Shown here: positions 47,172 through 62,100 of the stretch, piece after piece
Position numbering within the stretch: the stretch's first letter is position 1
Layout of the letters: each line of letters begins with the position of its first letter
Origin: Haliclystus octoradiatus
Taxonomy: Eukaryota > Cnidaria > Staurozoa > Stauromedusae > Haliclystidae
Assembly: GCA_916610825.1 (NCBI GenBank)
Contig: OU744454.1
Coordinates: 4,350,321 to 4,414,320, forward strand
DNA: 64,000 nucleotides
Direction: 5' to 3'
The notes under the pieces: generated by a model
Told to the model about the DNA's origin: nothing
Databases searched by the model: none
The model's input: the letters and a program-made list of their open reading frames with translations, nothing else
Position numbers and translations under genes: made by a program

Positions 47172-50100
47172 CTAACAAATAAAAAATATTGGATTACATA
47201 CAAATGCAAATTATAAACCTAGTTGATAACCCCCATGAAAGCTTGCAAACATTGTAAACCATTTGAGAACAGGACAGCACACAATTCCATGGAGGGTTTA
47301 TCAACCTTGAATGATAAGTTTCAATGAAAATGAAATTATAACTTTAAGAATTGGCCATGAAAAGTTTAAATCTGTTTGCATATTATCAGAGTAATGATAA
47401 GGTGTGCAAGCATTGTAACATTGCCTTCAAAGTATCTGTAAATATTTTAAGGGAAATTTTCCTGGCCAAACAATTTAAACTGACCTTATTTATACACAGG
47501 GTAATTAATTCAATCATATGCACCTCTTATTCAGTTTCATTAATAAACTTTATGAATTATCTATAGATTAAGAATAATTTTAAAATTAAAAAAAAAAGTG
47601 CCTGCAGGAATTCTAGTGTTCAATAGTTGTGCCCTGTGACTGCCGGTACCACTGGTCCCAACATCTTCTACCCCTGATTGTAACCATAGACTGCCAATCT
47701 GTGACGTCAAAAGTAGCCACCATGGCATGTAAGGACACGCAAAATCGCACAAGATTTTCGGACTGAATAGTTGTAATAATGATTTTAAGATGTCATTAAC
47801 ATAAGGTATTGCCGCAGAATGATTCTCTTGTTGCCACAAGATTATGGAAAATATTATATATTTCTCAAATATATAGAACTATTAATTTCCCGGCTCTTCT
47901 TTTCACCACTTTCAAGATCATGTTAACACCATGGCAATATTCCAGGTACCTGTACAACTAAGCCGTTAAAACCGTGTTTAAATAGTCTGAAATCAAGGAT
48001 ATTTAGATTATTTGTAAAAGATTTCAATGGAAAAAAGCAATAACTAGATTTCACAAGGGTGGAAATAGTCTGAAATCCACTGAAAAAGTCTGAAAATTCT
48101 CATTTCTGTGTGTTGATTAATAGGACTGGCCTGACACATTAATGTGTAGCTATTTTCTAAGGCCTGGTGCCTGTGATGTCAAATGACTAGTGCATTATAG
48201 CGTGACCATTATGCACCTACATTGTGCAATCGTCCTTATATATATATGTTATATGATATGATCGAGCACTTACGATTTAATACCAAATCGCATCTCCAGC
48301 AGCTGTTTAACATTTGATAATGTATTTCTGAGGTCGGCAGTACCCAATCCACACTGATACCTTATCTAAAACATTAATAAAACCAAAATTACACTAACAG
48401 TCGTTATCACCATCATGTGTAAACATCACATATCCAATTCTTTTACAATTGCATAGGGTCTGTGTATGCTCTTACTCTATTGTTCTGCCACGTTCTTCCT
48501 TCGAGACAGACCCCATTATTTCAATAATAATTTGCTTCTGTGCCACATACTATAGTAAACAGTATGAGTTATCCAATCATATACAGTTCTTGAATATCAA
48601 ATATCTAATCAAATAGATACAAACTTTAGGCGCGATGTGCCTGACGAGCTATGACATCAGAAAGATCTCTGACTAGTCCATTGGCAGGACAAAACATGTG
48701 TCAGGCTAGCCTCATTAATTAAATACAGTTTTACTTTAGGCGCGATGTGCCTGACAAGCTATGACATCAGAAAGGTCTCTGACTAGTCCATTGGCAGGAC
48801 AAAACATGTGTCAGGCTAGCCTCATTAATTAAATACAGTTTTACTTTGGGCGCGATGTGCCTGACGAGCTATGACATCAGAAAGGTCTCTGACTAGTCCA
48901 TTGGCAGGACAAAACATGTGTCAGGCCAGCCTCATTAATTAAATACAGTTTTACTTAGGAGATACCAACACATGAATGAAACCGTAAAAGAAAAATTACC
49001 TGAGCAATGTCTTTGTTTAACAAGAAAACACCATAGTGAAATTGAAATTTTTCTTTCCCTTTTGTATACAGTGGAAATCTAAAAGATGAAAATTAATATG
49101 TAAAGCAGCACAAGAGAGGGGGATAAGCGGGGCAACAGAGGGGGCTAAACGGGGAAGCTTTCCCAGGGTGCAAGTCAGTTATAGAGTCCGCAAGATTATG
49201 ATGCTATATTGTGATTGAAGGTCATCAAAATTTGAAATAGCAAATAAGCTTTAATACGCTTTATGCTGTAAAAATAAAATGTTCACAATTAAGCTTTAAT
49301 TACCAACCTTTTGTTTGTTTAAAAAATATGAACACAAATATGGAAAATGTATGATAACCCTACTTTAATCGCACAGAAAATCAAATAACTTTTAGAAATC
49401 AATCGGACAGTATTATATTCAAATGAGTCAAGACCAAGTTCGTATAAACGCTCCAATATTCTCATTAAAGGGAATATTTGCTCTTTTATACCGTGAATCT
49501 TCTTTGCGGTTTGCATCGGGCTGCGATATATAAATTTGTTTGAAACTACAAGGCTACAGTCAAATCTGTTATAGCAGTCACCTCTATATAGCGGCCACCT
49601 GTCTATAGTGGTCACTCTTGATATGTCTAAAATAGTATTTTCTTAATTGAATCAACCCTGTATATAAAGTCCATCTGCATATAGTGGTCAATTTATCTAC
49701 TTCTCATAGCTGGCTGTTATATACAGGTTTGACTGTATTAAGTTAGTTTTGTTGAACCATGGCATTATAACCACTACACAATAAACTAAAATATTCAGGA
49801 GTAGAGAATTCACAATAAATAAAAAAAATAGGCGTAAAAATAAATAAAATACTTTACTTACTCTCTCTCTTTATCAGACAATCTGTCAGTGATGTAATCC
49901 AATACGGTGGAACGTGATCCCATCGATTTCACAGGATAGCGTAAGGGTAAAAGCAAAATTTTGGCCAACATATGAACTAAATGACTGGTATAACCCAGAG
50001 AAACAGCTAACATCTCATCATCTTGTCCTGTGAAAAAATTGCACAATTATCAACATAAAAACTATGAGAATAGAGATTTTGTTAGTCTGCAAAACACGTC

Positions 50101-53100
50101 AATGTTCGCCAACACAATTCGGAAATAATTAAAAACGAAAGAAGGGATACATAAAGTTATAAAGGGTTTTGTAGAACTATTTACAAATGTTTATGATAAA
50201 GATACATATTACTAAATCATGGGTATTGCATACATACGGATTTTATTCAAAAGCTGTGAGCAATCATGAAACGAAGCTCTGCGAGTGAGAGAGTTTCATG
50301 ATTCAAAACAGCGAGTGAATAAAATCCGTACAAATGCAATATCCATGAAATCTTCTTGTTATGTAATGCCCCAACGAGATATGAACATTTATACCTTTTA
50401 CAAAGTATTATAACACGCTATCAAAAGTGCTCATTTTAAAAGTGTTGACGGAATGTGACGTCACTCGATTTACACAACTTGGTTAATGGTATAGAATTTA
50501 CCGTAAAAGAGGGGTTGAACAGATCGGAAGTATTACACATTATGGTTGTGTGTATGTACAGAATATCTTACAACAACTTACCAAGGAAGTTTTCCGAGTG
50601 AGGAAGACGAACATTACAGATTGCAAATTGCCCATCAGAATCTTTAGCTGGTAACTGTTGTTAAGAAGAAATAAAATTACAAACCACGGGGTCCGGCAAA
50701 AGTGGGGATCCTGGGATCCTAGATCCCGGAAGGCTAGAGCAAATTCGGAAGAAAATTGATAATTTTCTGATATATAGGTTACACCTCAACAAAACTTCAG
50801 AAGAAAATGTTTCAAGGTTCAGGAAGGCCAAACCTTTTGTCAGATACTGACAAACCACAACAAAGCAAAACTGTTTTAACCTATAATATTGAACATAAAC
50901 AATATGAAACAATTGATGAATTGTTTCAACAAGAGGTACGTAAAGAGAAAACGAGAATACAATACACTGTAAAAATATTTTTTACACAGTGAAACCTGTC
51001 TATGGCGTGTCTATGAATGGCAGTTATGAGATAAGAGAACATTGACAACGTAGAGGTAGGTGACCAGCTTTCTATAGAGATTAAATCCATAGAAATTAAC
51101 AATTATAACATTATGAAGTGGGCACTATGGATAGATGGTCGCTGTATAGAGGTGACCTTTATAAATAGGTTTCACTGTATCACTATCACTATGAATCTTG
51201 GATATACTGAATCGCTACTGAAAACTTACTGTAAACATATTGGAATGTGATTCTCATTATACTGAAAATCCACTGAAAGCACCTTAAAATTTGAAAGTTA
51301 CTGAAAAAGTGCTCAATCCAGTAGCATATTCAGTAAGTTTTCAGTAGGTTTTCAGATTTTCAAAATTCATAGTCTATATAATGGTCACTATACACAGGTG
51401 GTTGTTAAAACAGGTTTAACTGAGGTGATTTGGACGAGGTACATTGAGATTTAGTGGATAATTATTTGCACGTCACTCATACCTCTATTAAAGGATATAT
51501 GAATGACAATTCTGATATTTGCTGCTTGCGACGAAAACTTAAAAGAGCATTTAGCTTCAAGAGACTTTCCCTGCAAAGCGAAGAAAAAAAACAATTATGC
51601 AATAAAAAGCCGTTCAAAAAACTAATTATTCCAACTGTTCTTTAAGCATATCAATTTCATTATCACAAGACAAAAAAGAAATAATTTGATTTGTCTCGTC
51701 ATTGACAGGACATTTTCAAGTGATTATAAACTAATAAAGAGGGTAGGAAATGGTAAAAACATGAAACATTTACATATACACAAATAATACTAAAAACACA
51801 TTACATCTACAATTCTACATCTACATCCTGCACAGGGTCCGCCAAAAGTAGGAATCCTACAATCCTACATTCTGAAAGGTTAGAGGAAATTCAGAAGAAA
51901 ATTGATGTTTTTACTGATTTATTGGTCAAACATCACCAAAAAAATTCAGAAGAAAACAATTGTTGAAATGCTTCTGAAATTCCATAAGGCTGAAACTTTT
52001 GTTGGACTCTACTCCTGCAAAAAACATCACAGGAGCTCATAAACAGTTCATGAATGTTAAATGATTCAATTTTCATGAAATGTCAATGAAGGATTGAAGG
52101 TTCATGAAATGTTCATGGATTCCTGAACAATTATTCGCAGGGGCATGGCTCTATGGCACAATAACGATTTAGTCTCATTACTAGAAGAAGAAATATTTTG
52201 AAATGCTGAAAGATTCCGAAATGGCAAACCTTTTGTCTAACAATGATCACTTGTCCTAATAATATTGTAGTGTAGTGAAAGTGATTCAATCAATCTGATT
52301 GGTTTAGAGTTATGATGTCAATCGTCATATCAAAACAAAACAAAATTAGTTTCGAAACTCAATTGATCAGTTTGATCTTACAACTAATTAACAATTAGAC
52401 AACGAGCCCGAGTTGGATCAGTTTGATCTTACAACTAATTAAAAATTAGACAACGAGCCCGAGTTGGCTACCGTCGAATAGTCACTGAGGTCCTCCGAGG
52501 TGACTATTTAGGACGGTCGCCAACAAGGGCGAGTTGTCTAATTGTTTTAGTAGAAACCAACTAGTGGTACAAGCAAAACAGATCAAACGAAATAAATTCC
52601 CACTATTTATCTGCTTTTTGCATAATTAATTTCAAACACAACCGTCAATCAATAATCAAAGGCATCCATGACAACTGTAGCGTCGTGATTTGGAGGATGA
52701 GTTTTATTCGGCTTGATTCAGAATTAATATTCAAAACAAAAAAGTTCGATATTAATACTTGCTACAAAAATACAGCCACACAAAATAGCAAACTTGAGCA
52801 AGGTAACTAATGAGTATCTAAAAATATTTAAATATTTGCAGTTTGTAATATGAAAGTTTGTTGTTTATAAATTTTAGCTGACTAACGAACTAATCTACAA
52901 TAAAGTAGCAATGCAAAAATTGTGAGAAAATTGTTAAATAAGATTAAAATTGTATATGCATAGCCTACAATTGAACAACTTCATCTCATATTTTGTTGCT
53001 TGGTTTGTTTTCTCGGGCACTGAATTTACAAGACCCGCGTATAAAATTGATTCAAAAACATTTGCGAATCGCTTGTTTACTTTTTGAATATTGCGAGGGA

Positions 53101-56100
53101 GCTTTCCAGCATTCACTATGAGAAAATAGTGAATGATTGAGCAACCAATCAGAATGAAGATCATCGAATAGTACCCTAGTCGGTTTCGACTAATACTTGA
53201 TATCACTCAAATGAGAATTTTCGGATTGATCAAGAACTCTCAGAAACATGGACTTATGAGAAAGAAGTCAAGTAAATGTTTATAAAAGTTGTGGAAGATA
53301 TCATACAAAGCAATTGGCGCACAGTCTCCTATGAGCTATTGATATTTGGCATACTCAAGTCACTTCAGGAGAAAACTTCAAGGGGAAATCACTCGCCGTT
53401 GTAGCTTGTGTTATTCTGATGCCTTCTTTTTTGCTTCGTATGTGCCTCTCAAACACTAAATAACATGATGAACCTACCGTTTCTGAACATGAAGTGAAAG
53501 AAGTAGTCTCAGTTCTATGAGTTTCTGATTCACATCATCTTGTTTGAGTAATACATTTTGTTCTAAATATAATAAATAAAAAATAAAATATATAGTCAAA
53601 CCTGTTATAACGGCCACCTCTATACAGCGGCCACCTGTCCATAGTGATCACTCTTTTAATGTTCAAAATAGTATTTTCTATTGAATCAAACCTGTATATA
53701 AAGGTCATCTGTCTATAATGGTCAATTTATCTGCCTCTTTTAGCTGGCCATTATATACAGGTTTCACTGTATATATATAATATCAACGTGAGACAAATGA
53801 TTAAATCCAATAAATTACCTCGATCTTCTAGTTGAGTTTGTTTTAATTTGCACCGTGCTAGTTCTAAATTGATACGAGATAAGCATCAATTAATAGATAT
53901 TATTATTAATGGCAAGTTTTTTCAAACATTTTCTTGCTTCCTATTGGTTAATTGCACACTGACGATTCGTAGTGTCTTTGAGCGTGGCGTAATAATCAGA
54001 GACAATAGCGTTAAGCTCAATTACCATGAAGAAACATGTAGGATACTCTCAAGATCCAAGCATAGCATCAAACTTGAACATCCAAAATGAGAAATCCATC
54101 AAGGAGGAGAATTTTTAATTTCGTTGCACTGTTTTTATGGAACAGTTTGCCATCTGACTTAAGAGCCATTGATTCACTTAATATGTTTAAACAGAATTCA
54201 TCAACATTATGTATATATAGGCATGTTATTTTAATCTTATTATTATTTATTATGTAAATACTACTACCAGGGTCCGACAAAAGGTTCAGCCTTCTGAAAT
54301 CCTAACATTTCAACATTTTCTTCTGAATTTTTTTGTTGATGTTTGACCAAGAAATCATTAAAAACATCAATTTCCTTCTGAATTTTGTCTGGCCTTCTTG
54401 GATCTAGGATCCCTACTTTTGTCGGACCCTGATTACTACTGTTTTAAGCGTTCTTGTTCAGAACATGCAAATAGCGCGTTATAAATTATAAACTTATTAT
54501 TGTTATTATCAAGACATTAGGTTGTGATAGTATGTTGAGAAATTTAGCATCTTCAGGTTTCAAGACTGACGTGATATAAAAAATTGTTTGCTTGTTTTTA
54601 CTCTTCACAATCAATAATTACTACAGCAATATAAGCCAATAGATGCAGATGCGATCAACTTTAATAGATAAAAAAGCTGTGAAAAGTATAAAGATGACTA
54701 TGGACTAATTTTATCCGGGCCTAACCTTGTGAAAAACAGTTCAAGAGTTCATGAACAGTTCATGAACGTTAAATGGCTCCAATTTTCATGAAATGTTCAT
54801 GAAATATTGATGCCATTCTGCTTTCAACTGATATGAACCTGATTTATAATTATGATATTGTAGCATAGATATTTTATTTTTACTTCAAACATATACAGTA
54901 CTGTTAATCTGAACTTTTGGCAATGAGAATTTAAAACCAACAGGAAAAAATTGGACATAAAAAGTAGCTTTATTTGAAAACATACCTATTGTTGAGGATT
55001 TTTCCTGTAGACCCTGTTCTTCTCTTAAGACGTCAACATTTGATTTCAATAAGTCTCTCTTCGCACGCTGAAAAAATAATCACAGTTGCATAAAAATAGT
55101 ATCATTAAAATTCAAAAAATCAAAAATGTTACCTTGATTTGTGGTATAGTTTTTGCTTTGATTACTTTGCAAAGTTTTATTTCGATAAACAGACACGTAT
55201 TTTTTGAGAAAAAGTGGTGTTGTTGTTATGGAAGAATGCTCTATAGTTTTGGTGATCTTATTTTGATAGGAGTTTTTATAGTATGACTCCACTTTCATCC
55301 TCTGTTTTTCAAAATATGAAATTATCACTTTTCCAAATGCTTATTTGTCAAAAAAATACTTATCCATTTATCGAAAAAAAGTGTGCCCGCTCCGCCGGGT
55401 GAAATTTAAATATAAAACAACAGAACATTTAATTGCTAGAAGTTGAAAAATAATGCACTTGTACTTCGAATTTTATTGATATAGTAGATTGACAATTAAT
55501 TTGCATGTTAACATGAACCTTGAAGTGATCAGTGTTTGAACAGAAACTGATGTATTTTTTATATAGAGATTATAGTATTCTTTGTAACATAGCAAAATAA
55601 GAAGATAACATAGATAACATAAAAGTAATTTTTCCCGAAATTCCCATCTAAAAATGGCTTTAAAGTGTTCCATAAGCTTAGATTTAACAACTTAGATGTA
55701 ATCAAGGCACTTACTAAAAAAAGTTAAGGTAAAACATTTGATTTTCAATTTTTTATTAGTCGTAGCAGACCCTATTGACGATATGTTAGCATGATGATGG
55801 ATAGCACAGTTGGGCCTTCACAGTATCAAAGATATCAAAATAAATTAATATCCGAAACAGGATTCATAAGGCCAAGTTACATGGATCCTACAAAAAATTG
55901 AGTTTTCTTAACTTTTTTAAATTTTAATGTAAATTGATGAATACAACCAATGCCATTCCAAGGTTTAAATATGAATTATAACACTTACCTTAGATAGAAC
56001 ACCTTCAGATGATTTTATGTGCAGTTGAATCTTTGATTTAACAGATGCAACATTGACCTTGGTTTGCGCTACAGCTTTTAACATACAATGAATCCTGTAA

Positions 56101-59100
56101 AAAAGGGGGAGAATACAGACACTAGAGCAGGTTATAGGGTCCTACAAAAGCAGGAATCCTGGAATCTTAGATTCCGGAAGGCTAGAGCAAATGCAGAAGA
56201 AAATGGATGTTTTCATGATTTTCTGGTCAAACCTCTACAAAAAAACTCTTTTGTTGGATCCTGTCGGGTTTATTTTGTGTTGATATGATGATTGGCAGAT
56301 GTCAGAACTCTAAACCAATCTGATCAATGGAGTCATTTTGGCTATATAATACAATATTATTAGCACAAGTGATCAGTGTCGGACAAAAGGTTTGCCATTT
56401 TGGAATCCTAAAGCATGCGATCAACAAGAGCGCACATGTGACAAATTTTTAATAATATACAAATACAGTCAAACCTATTATAACGGTCACCTCTATACAG
56501 CGGTCACCTGTCTATAATGGTCACTATTGCAATGTCTAAAATAGCATTTTCTATTGAATCAAACCTGTATATAAAGGCAACCTGTCTATAGTGGTCAATT
56601 TATCTACCTCTTGTGGCTGGCTGGCTGTTATATACAGGTTTCACTGTAGAAAACACTTTCTGTACAATATGGGTTACACATACCACACAAACATTCCTAA
56701 ATTTGTAATTCGAAAATGAATTTTTGAATGTAATGATTTGGCTACAACGAACGGTAACCCAGGCAAATACGAACATTGATTTAAATGATGGGTTGACGGT
56801 TTCTCATATTGAAGGATACGCAGGGATTAGTTGAAAACATAGAAGATATTTCTATTTTATAATTCAAGTAATAAACAATTTATTGTGCAATATTGGGTAT
56901 ATAAACACTTGGGCTATGTCACGAGGCACTCAAAAGGGTTTCACAAAATCCCAGAAGATAAAAGCCATATTGCACAGAAAGTGTTTAATATTTGTATAGT
57001 ACAAACCTCATAACAGATGATTTACTATAAGTCCATTTCACCTAAATAAAATAAAGAGCATTCATTGTCATAATATATAGGTACAACACCAATAAATGAT
57101 AATCATTTCAATATAATTACAGTGTCCAGCCCTACCCTACTCCACCAAACTCAGTTACCAAACTCATGTGATATTTATCAAATATAACACAAGTCCGAGA
57201 TAACTTTGGAAAAATAATACACAAAACTTATTTAGTGAGAATTATTTCCCTAATGACCAAGTGCATGCGTTATATTTGAGTTATATGATAATCAGTATAC
57301 TGTACAGTCAAACCTGTTATAACGGTCACCTCTATACAGCGGCCACTCTTGCGAAGTCTAAAATAATATTTTCTATAGAATCAAACCTGCATATAAAGAC
57401 AACCTGTTTATAGTGGTCAATTTATCTACCTCTAGTAGCTGGATGTTATATACAGGTTTCACTGTACTGTGCAATACATCGCTTTCTTTTCCAACAAGGT
57501 ATTTTTTTACGATTATTTTCTGTGTGCTTTGTTGTAATGTTTGAATTCTTCTTTGTTTATCAGCCTTCGATTTACTGATCAAAGGTTAGATTGAACGCTG
57601 TAACGTACCAATTTTATATTAAAGGGTTACTGCGCGGCAGCCTTGTGTTTGGGTTCTCTGATACCAATACTTGGCATGTTGGGAGACACGAGAAAGCACC
57701 AGAAAATCAAAAGCCCGTAGGGCGGGTGTTTTTCAGCTTTCGAATGTCTCCCAACATGCCAAGTGTTGGTATCAGAGAACCCAAACACAAGGATGCCGTG
57801 CAGTAACCCTATTGTGAAATAAAACAGATCTTTACTATTTTTAAACGAATTTAGCATAAAAGATTTGACACATTAGATAAATTTTCTCCTGTAAATATTC
57901 ACGTTTTCGTCATATTTTGCCTTTCTTCAAATCACAGATCCAGAGTTATATTTTCGAACCACTTTCGATTCTTTCGAACGATATGATTTTGATCTGCCTC
58001 GTTTCTCATTTCTGCTGTTTTTGCAAGCTTTTTGCCGGTTTTGTGGGGCTTTTTCGTCTCGGAATAGCCACTATGACCAAGCAAATTGAAGCGAAGAAGA
58101 AGAATGACATTAATTATAATATTCTGGAATAATTATATATCATTTGACGATATCAAAGTTATTCAAATTGTATTTACAATTGTTTAGACATTTTGGGTGT
58201 TTTGTTTTATCTATCATGGTGTCCAGGCTGTTTTGGTTTGCGTGATCCAAACACGGGAGTTAGCCAATCAAATTACTAGAGCAGCATTCGAAAATCTCTC
58301 GAGTCTTTATTACCAATTCTTTGTGCAAAATTATAAATGCTCAGTCAACCAATCACGGTTGGGAAGTTAGTTCAGTTATTTCAAATGTGCCTTCTCGTGC
58401 GCCAAAAATCAATAGCTTATAGGAAACTGTGCGTCAATTGCATATTAACATAAAATGATTTCAAATAATCATTTTTGACTCATCTGCTGCTGTATTAGAA
58501 CGGTTTGGAAAATCATCTGTAGGGTAAAATTTACTTACTGTTTCTTGATCCACTTTCATAAGCGTTTTGATAAACGCGTCCTCTTCATCGTTCTCTGCAT
58601 TTTTAACAATCTAAATAAGAAGCAAGTGATGGCTTTAACGTTGACGATGCCCTTGTGAAAATATTCTCAATTTTTTTGACTTACCTGTGGAGCAGTGGCA
58701 TAATATCCGCCCTGTAGTTTCAGAAGAACAGTGTTAGGAGGGTACCTAGCTTCATCAGATTTCAACTGCAATGAAAAATAGATTGTTGTTGAATATTGAA
58801 ATGTACAAATATTTAATCATAAAAACAACAATTTTCTTGGGAATTTGCTCAGGCAATCAGGAATTTAGGAATCTGCTGTCCACATGTGCTTGGTTGAATT
58901 TCTTCATTTTGATACTCAGAGCACTGGGCAGAAATCCCATTGCAGCATTTCAACATTTAGGCTTCTGGCCATTGCTATGCTTTGTTTCAATTAAACAGTT
59001 GAATTTCCTTTGTCTGTACAAGTTCTAAGTTGGTTTTTAATCGTCTGCTGAACCGCCACGAATGGTAAAGCTTGAGTAGACCAGGCAATTTCTTCCTAGT

Positions 59101-62100
59101 CTGTCTGCAGCTCCCATTGAAGAGAACAGGCCACACCACAGTCAGTCCGAGTCGGTGTCATCCGTTTCAGCCCGACAGAACCAACAATTTTCAGTAGATT
59201 ATCACTGCTTTGAAATTCATAGAGTTTAATTGATAATCCGTTATTCTTACTTGTAAACCAATAAAATGGAGAGATGCAAAATTGATTAAAAGTTTGAGAA
59301 GTAATATTGTTTTTCCACGGAGTAAATGCCATAGACAAATTGTACAAGCTGATAACTACTGTTAAGAAAAACAATCCATGGGTTGTTTGGCCAACAGAAA
59401 TACGTCAAAATCAATGCATTAAGCCTATACAGAGCATCGGCATCTGTCAAAAGGTTATTAGGACATTCTCAACTATTTCTTCTGCATGTTTTAGTTGAGG
59501 TTTGGCCTATACTATCAGAAAAGTATCATCTTTCTTTTGAATTTATTCAGAAATGTTTCACTGAATTTCACTTGAAAAAATTAAATTTGAAAAATATTTT
59601 CTAAAAAATTTCACTGGAGAAGCTACCGAAGGGAAGCGAAAATATTTTAAAATAAATTTTAACAAGTGATATATATATTGATATATATATATATATATAT
59701 TTTTATTATATTTTATTATATTTAGCTCTGTCAAATGATATTGAGCACTATTTTTTGCTATTATATAGAAATTATGACTCAAAGATTACGAGTTCGGTCC
59801 GTTACTCTGAGTTTCGCGTAAAGACGCTCTTCAGACGGTTTATTCATAATGAAAAATATACGTGTATACGGAAAAAGTTATGTAACTGCCGAACAAAAGC
59901 CAATTGCCCGCTTGATAAAAGGTGCCTAACCTCAAGCGTAGTGTATAACGCAAACGTCACCACAACGCGAGACCCCTGTGGCACAAATTACATCGGACTA
60001 ACGGAAGGCACTTTCAAACAGCGCCACATGCAGCATAAATCATCTTTTAGAAACAAAAAGTATCAGAACAGCACAGAATTATCAAAACTTGTCTGGAAAT
60101 TAAAAGAAAAAAAAACATCAACTACAACATCAAATGGTCGATACTAGCAACTGCTGCTGCCTATAATAATATCCAGAAAAAATGTAATTTATGCCTCACA
60201 GAAAAACTGCATATTATTTACTATGAATATGACAATTTATTAAACAAAAGATTGGAACTAATTTCCAAGTGCAGACATGAGAACAAATTTACCTTAAGAA
60301 TTATAAGGATACAAAAACATAATAGAATAACAATAGACTAAGAACTTCAATAGATATGCGATAATTAGACAATAGAAACGCCTTTAGTATGATATGTATA
60401 AACTTGCGTTGATACACGTATATTTTTCATTATGAATAAACCGTCTGAAGAGCGTCTTTACGCGAAACTCAGAGTAACGGACCGAACTCGTAATCTTTGA
60501 GTCATAATTTCTATATTGCTCTGCTTTTAGCATTGAGCACTCTCATTGATGTTTTGCCTCACACATTTATAATTATATTATTAGCTCCTTATTTGTTGAG
60601 CACTCTCACAGCACTACGCAAGTCAAAGATGAATCCAACAAAGTTTGATTATTCTATGAAAAATATACCTGTGCCACCCAAGAATACATATCTAAAGCGT
60701 TTAATAGAGAAGGTAGAAAGCGTGATTAAGAGAATGCGCTGGAAAGCATTTTATTTTGATAGTAGGAACAAACTAGAAGATGAACAGGAGACCCGCGAAA
60801 ATTATGGATTTAAGTCAAGGAATTGCCCACCTATCATCAATGATCTTGCCAACTTCGAAGCTGAACTACTCGATGTTGTAAAAGGTATCAAATTTAAGCA
60901 TAAGCAACACAGTCAATTCCAACAAAAATTGAATGAAGATATCAAAGAAATTAAAAAAAACTACAAAGGCATTTATCCCCGCTGATAAAACAGCAAACTT
61001 TTATAAAGTTAACAAACAAGCACATGATACTTTACTAAGGAATAATATCACAGCGGCATACAAAAAGACAGAAAAGAACATCATAAACACTATCAACAAA
61101 GAAGCGAAAGCGATAGCTACTGATCTTAAAATAGACAAGAGAACCGAGTGTATGGCAGAAAAACAAGCATTCATTACGTTGAAAGATCATACGGCCAATT
61201 TTGAAAATAACCCGACTTCCAGATTAATTAATCCAGCAAAGAGTGAATTGGGCGTGGTGAGCAAACATATTCTGGATAAAATCACCAAGAATATAAAAAA
61301 CACAACTGGATTTAACCAATGGAAAAACACAAGCCCTGTTATCAATTGGTTTTCCTCTATTGAAAATAAAAGAAAACGCTCATTTGCCACTTTCGACATA
61401 GAAAACTCTTACTGGACGCAATAAATTACGCGCAAAAGTTCACAAATATATCTCAAAATGAAATAAAAATAATCTTGCATGCTAGGAAATCATTATTATT
61501 TGATAACAATACACCATGGATGAAAAAGAACAAAGGCCAATTATTTGACGTCACCATGGGCAGCTATGACGGTGCTGAAATTTGCGAGCTTGTTGGACTT
61601 TTTATCTTAGACAAGATTACAAAAAAGTATGGAATAGGCAACATTGGCCTCTACCGAGATGATGGTATTGCTTTATTAAAAAATACATCAGGACCAAAAG
61701 CAGAAAGGGTGAGAAAAGACTTGATTAAAATCTTTAAAAGTTTTGACCTAAAAATCACAATTCAAACTAATTTAAAAGTAATTAATTTCCTTGATATTAC
61801 GCTTAATCTAAATAATGGTACCTACCAACCATATAGAAAACCCAATAACGAACCTACCTACATTAATGCTGAATCCAACCATCCAAGAAATATTATCAAG
61901 CAAATTCCGATAGCTATAAATCAACGAATCTCGGACTTCTAAAGCACCATATATAGCCGCACTAAAATCTAGTGGGTATGCCGTCGAATTTAGCTACAAG
62001 GAGCGCAACTCTACAGAACCTATTACAAACAGGCAAGAAAAACGAAGACGCAATATTATTTGGTTTAACCCGCCTTACAGCTTAAATGTCAACACTAATG

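Noticed and set aside
50807-50992. Plus-strand frame reading [19 protein letters not shown] with a GTACGT donor
   Set aside because: Its first half is MITE family A, no partner exon was found, and it lies within a UVRAG intron on the other strand.
57591-57857. Matching open frames on both strands ([14 protein letters not shown])
   Set aside because: Produced by the two arms of a foldback repeat.
59096-59374. Minus-strand frame considered as the missing UVRAG C2 exon (LQWELQ)
   Set aside because: No suitable splice sites or phase, and no resemblance beyond a single Trp-Glu.
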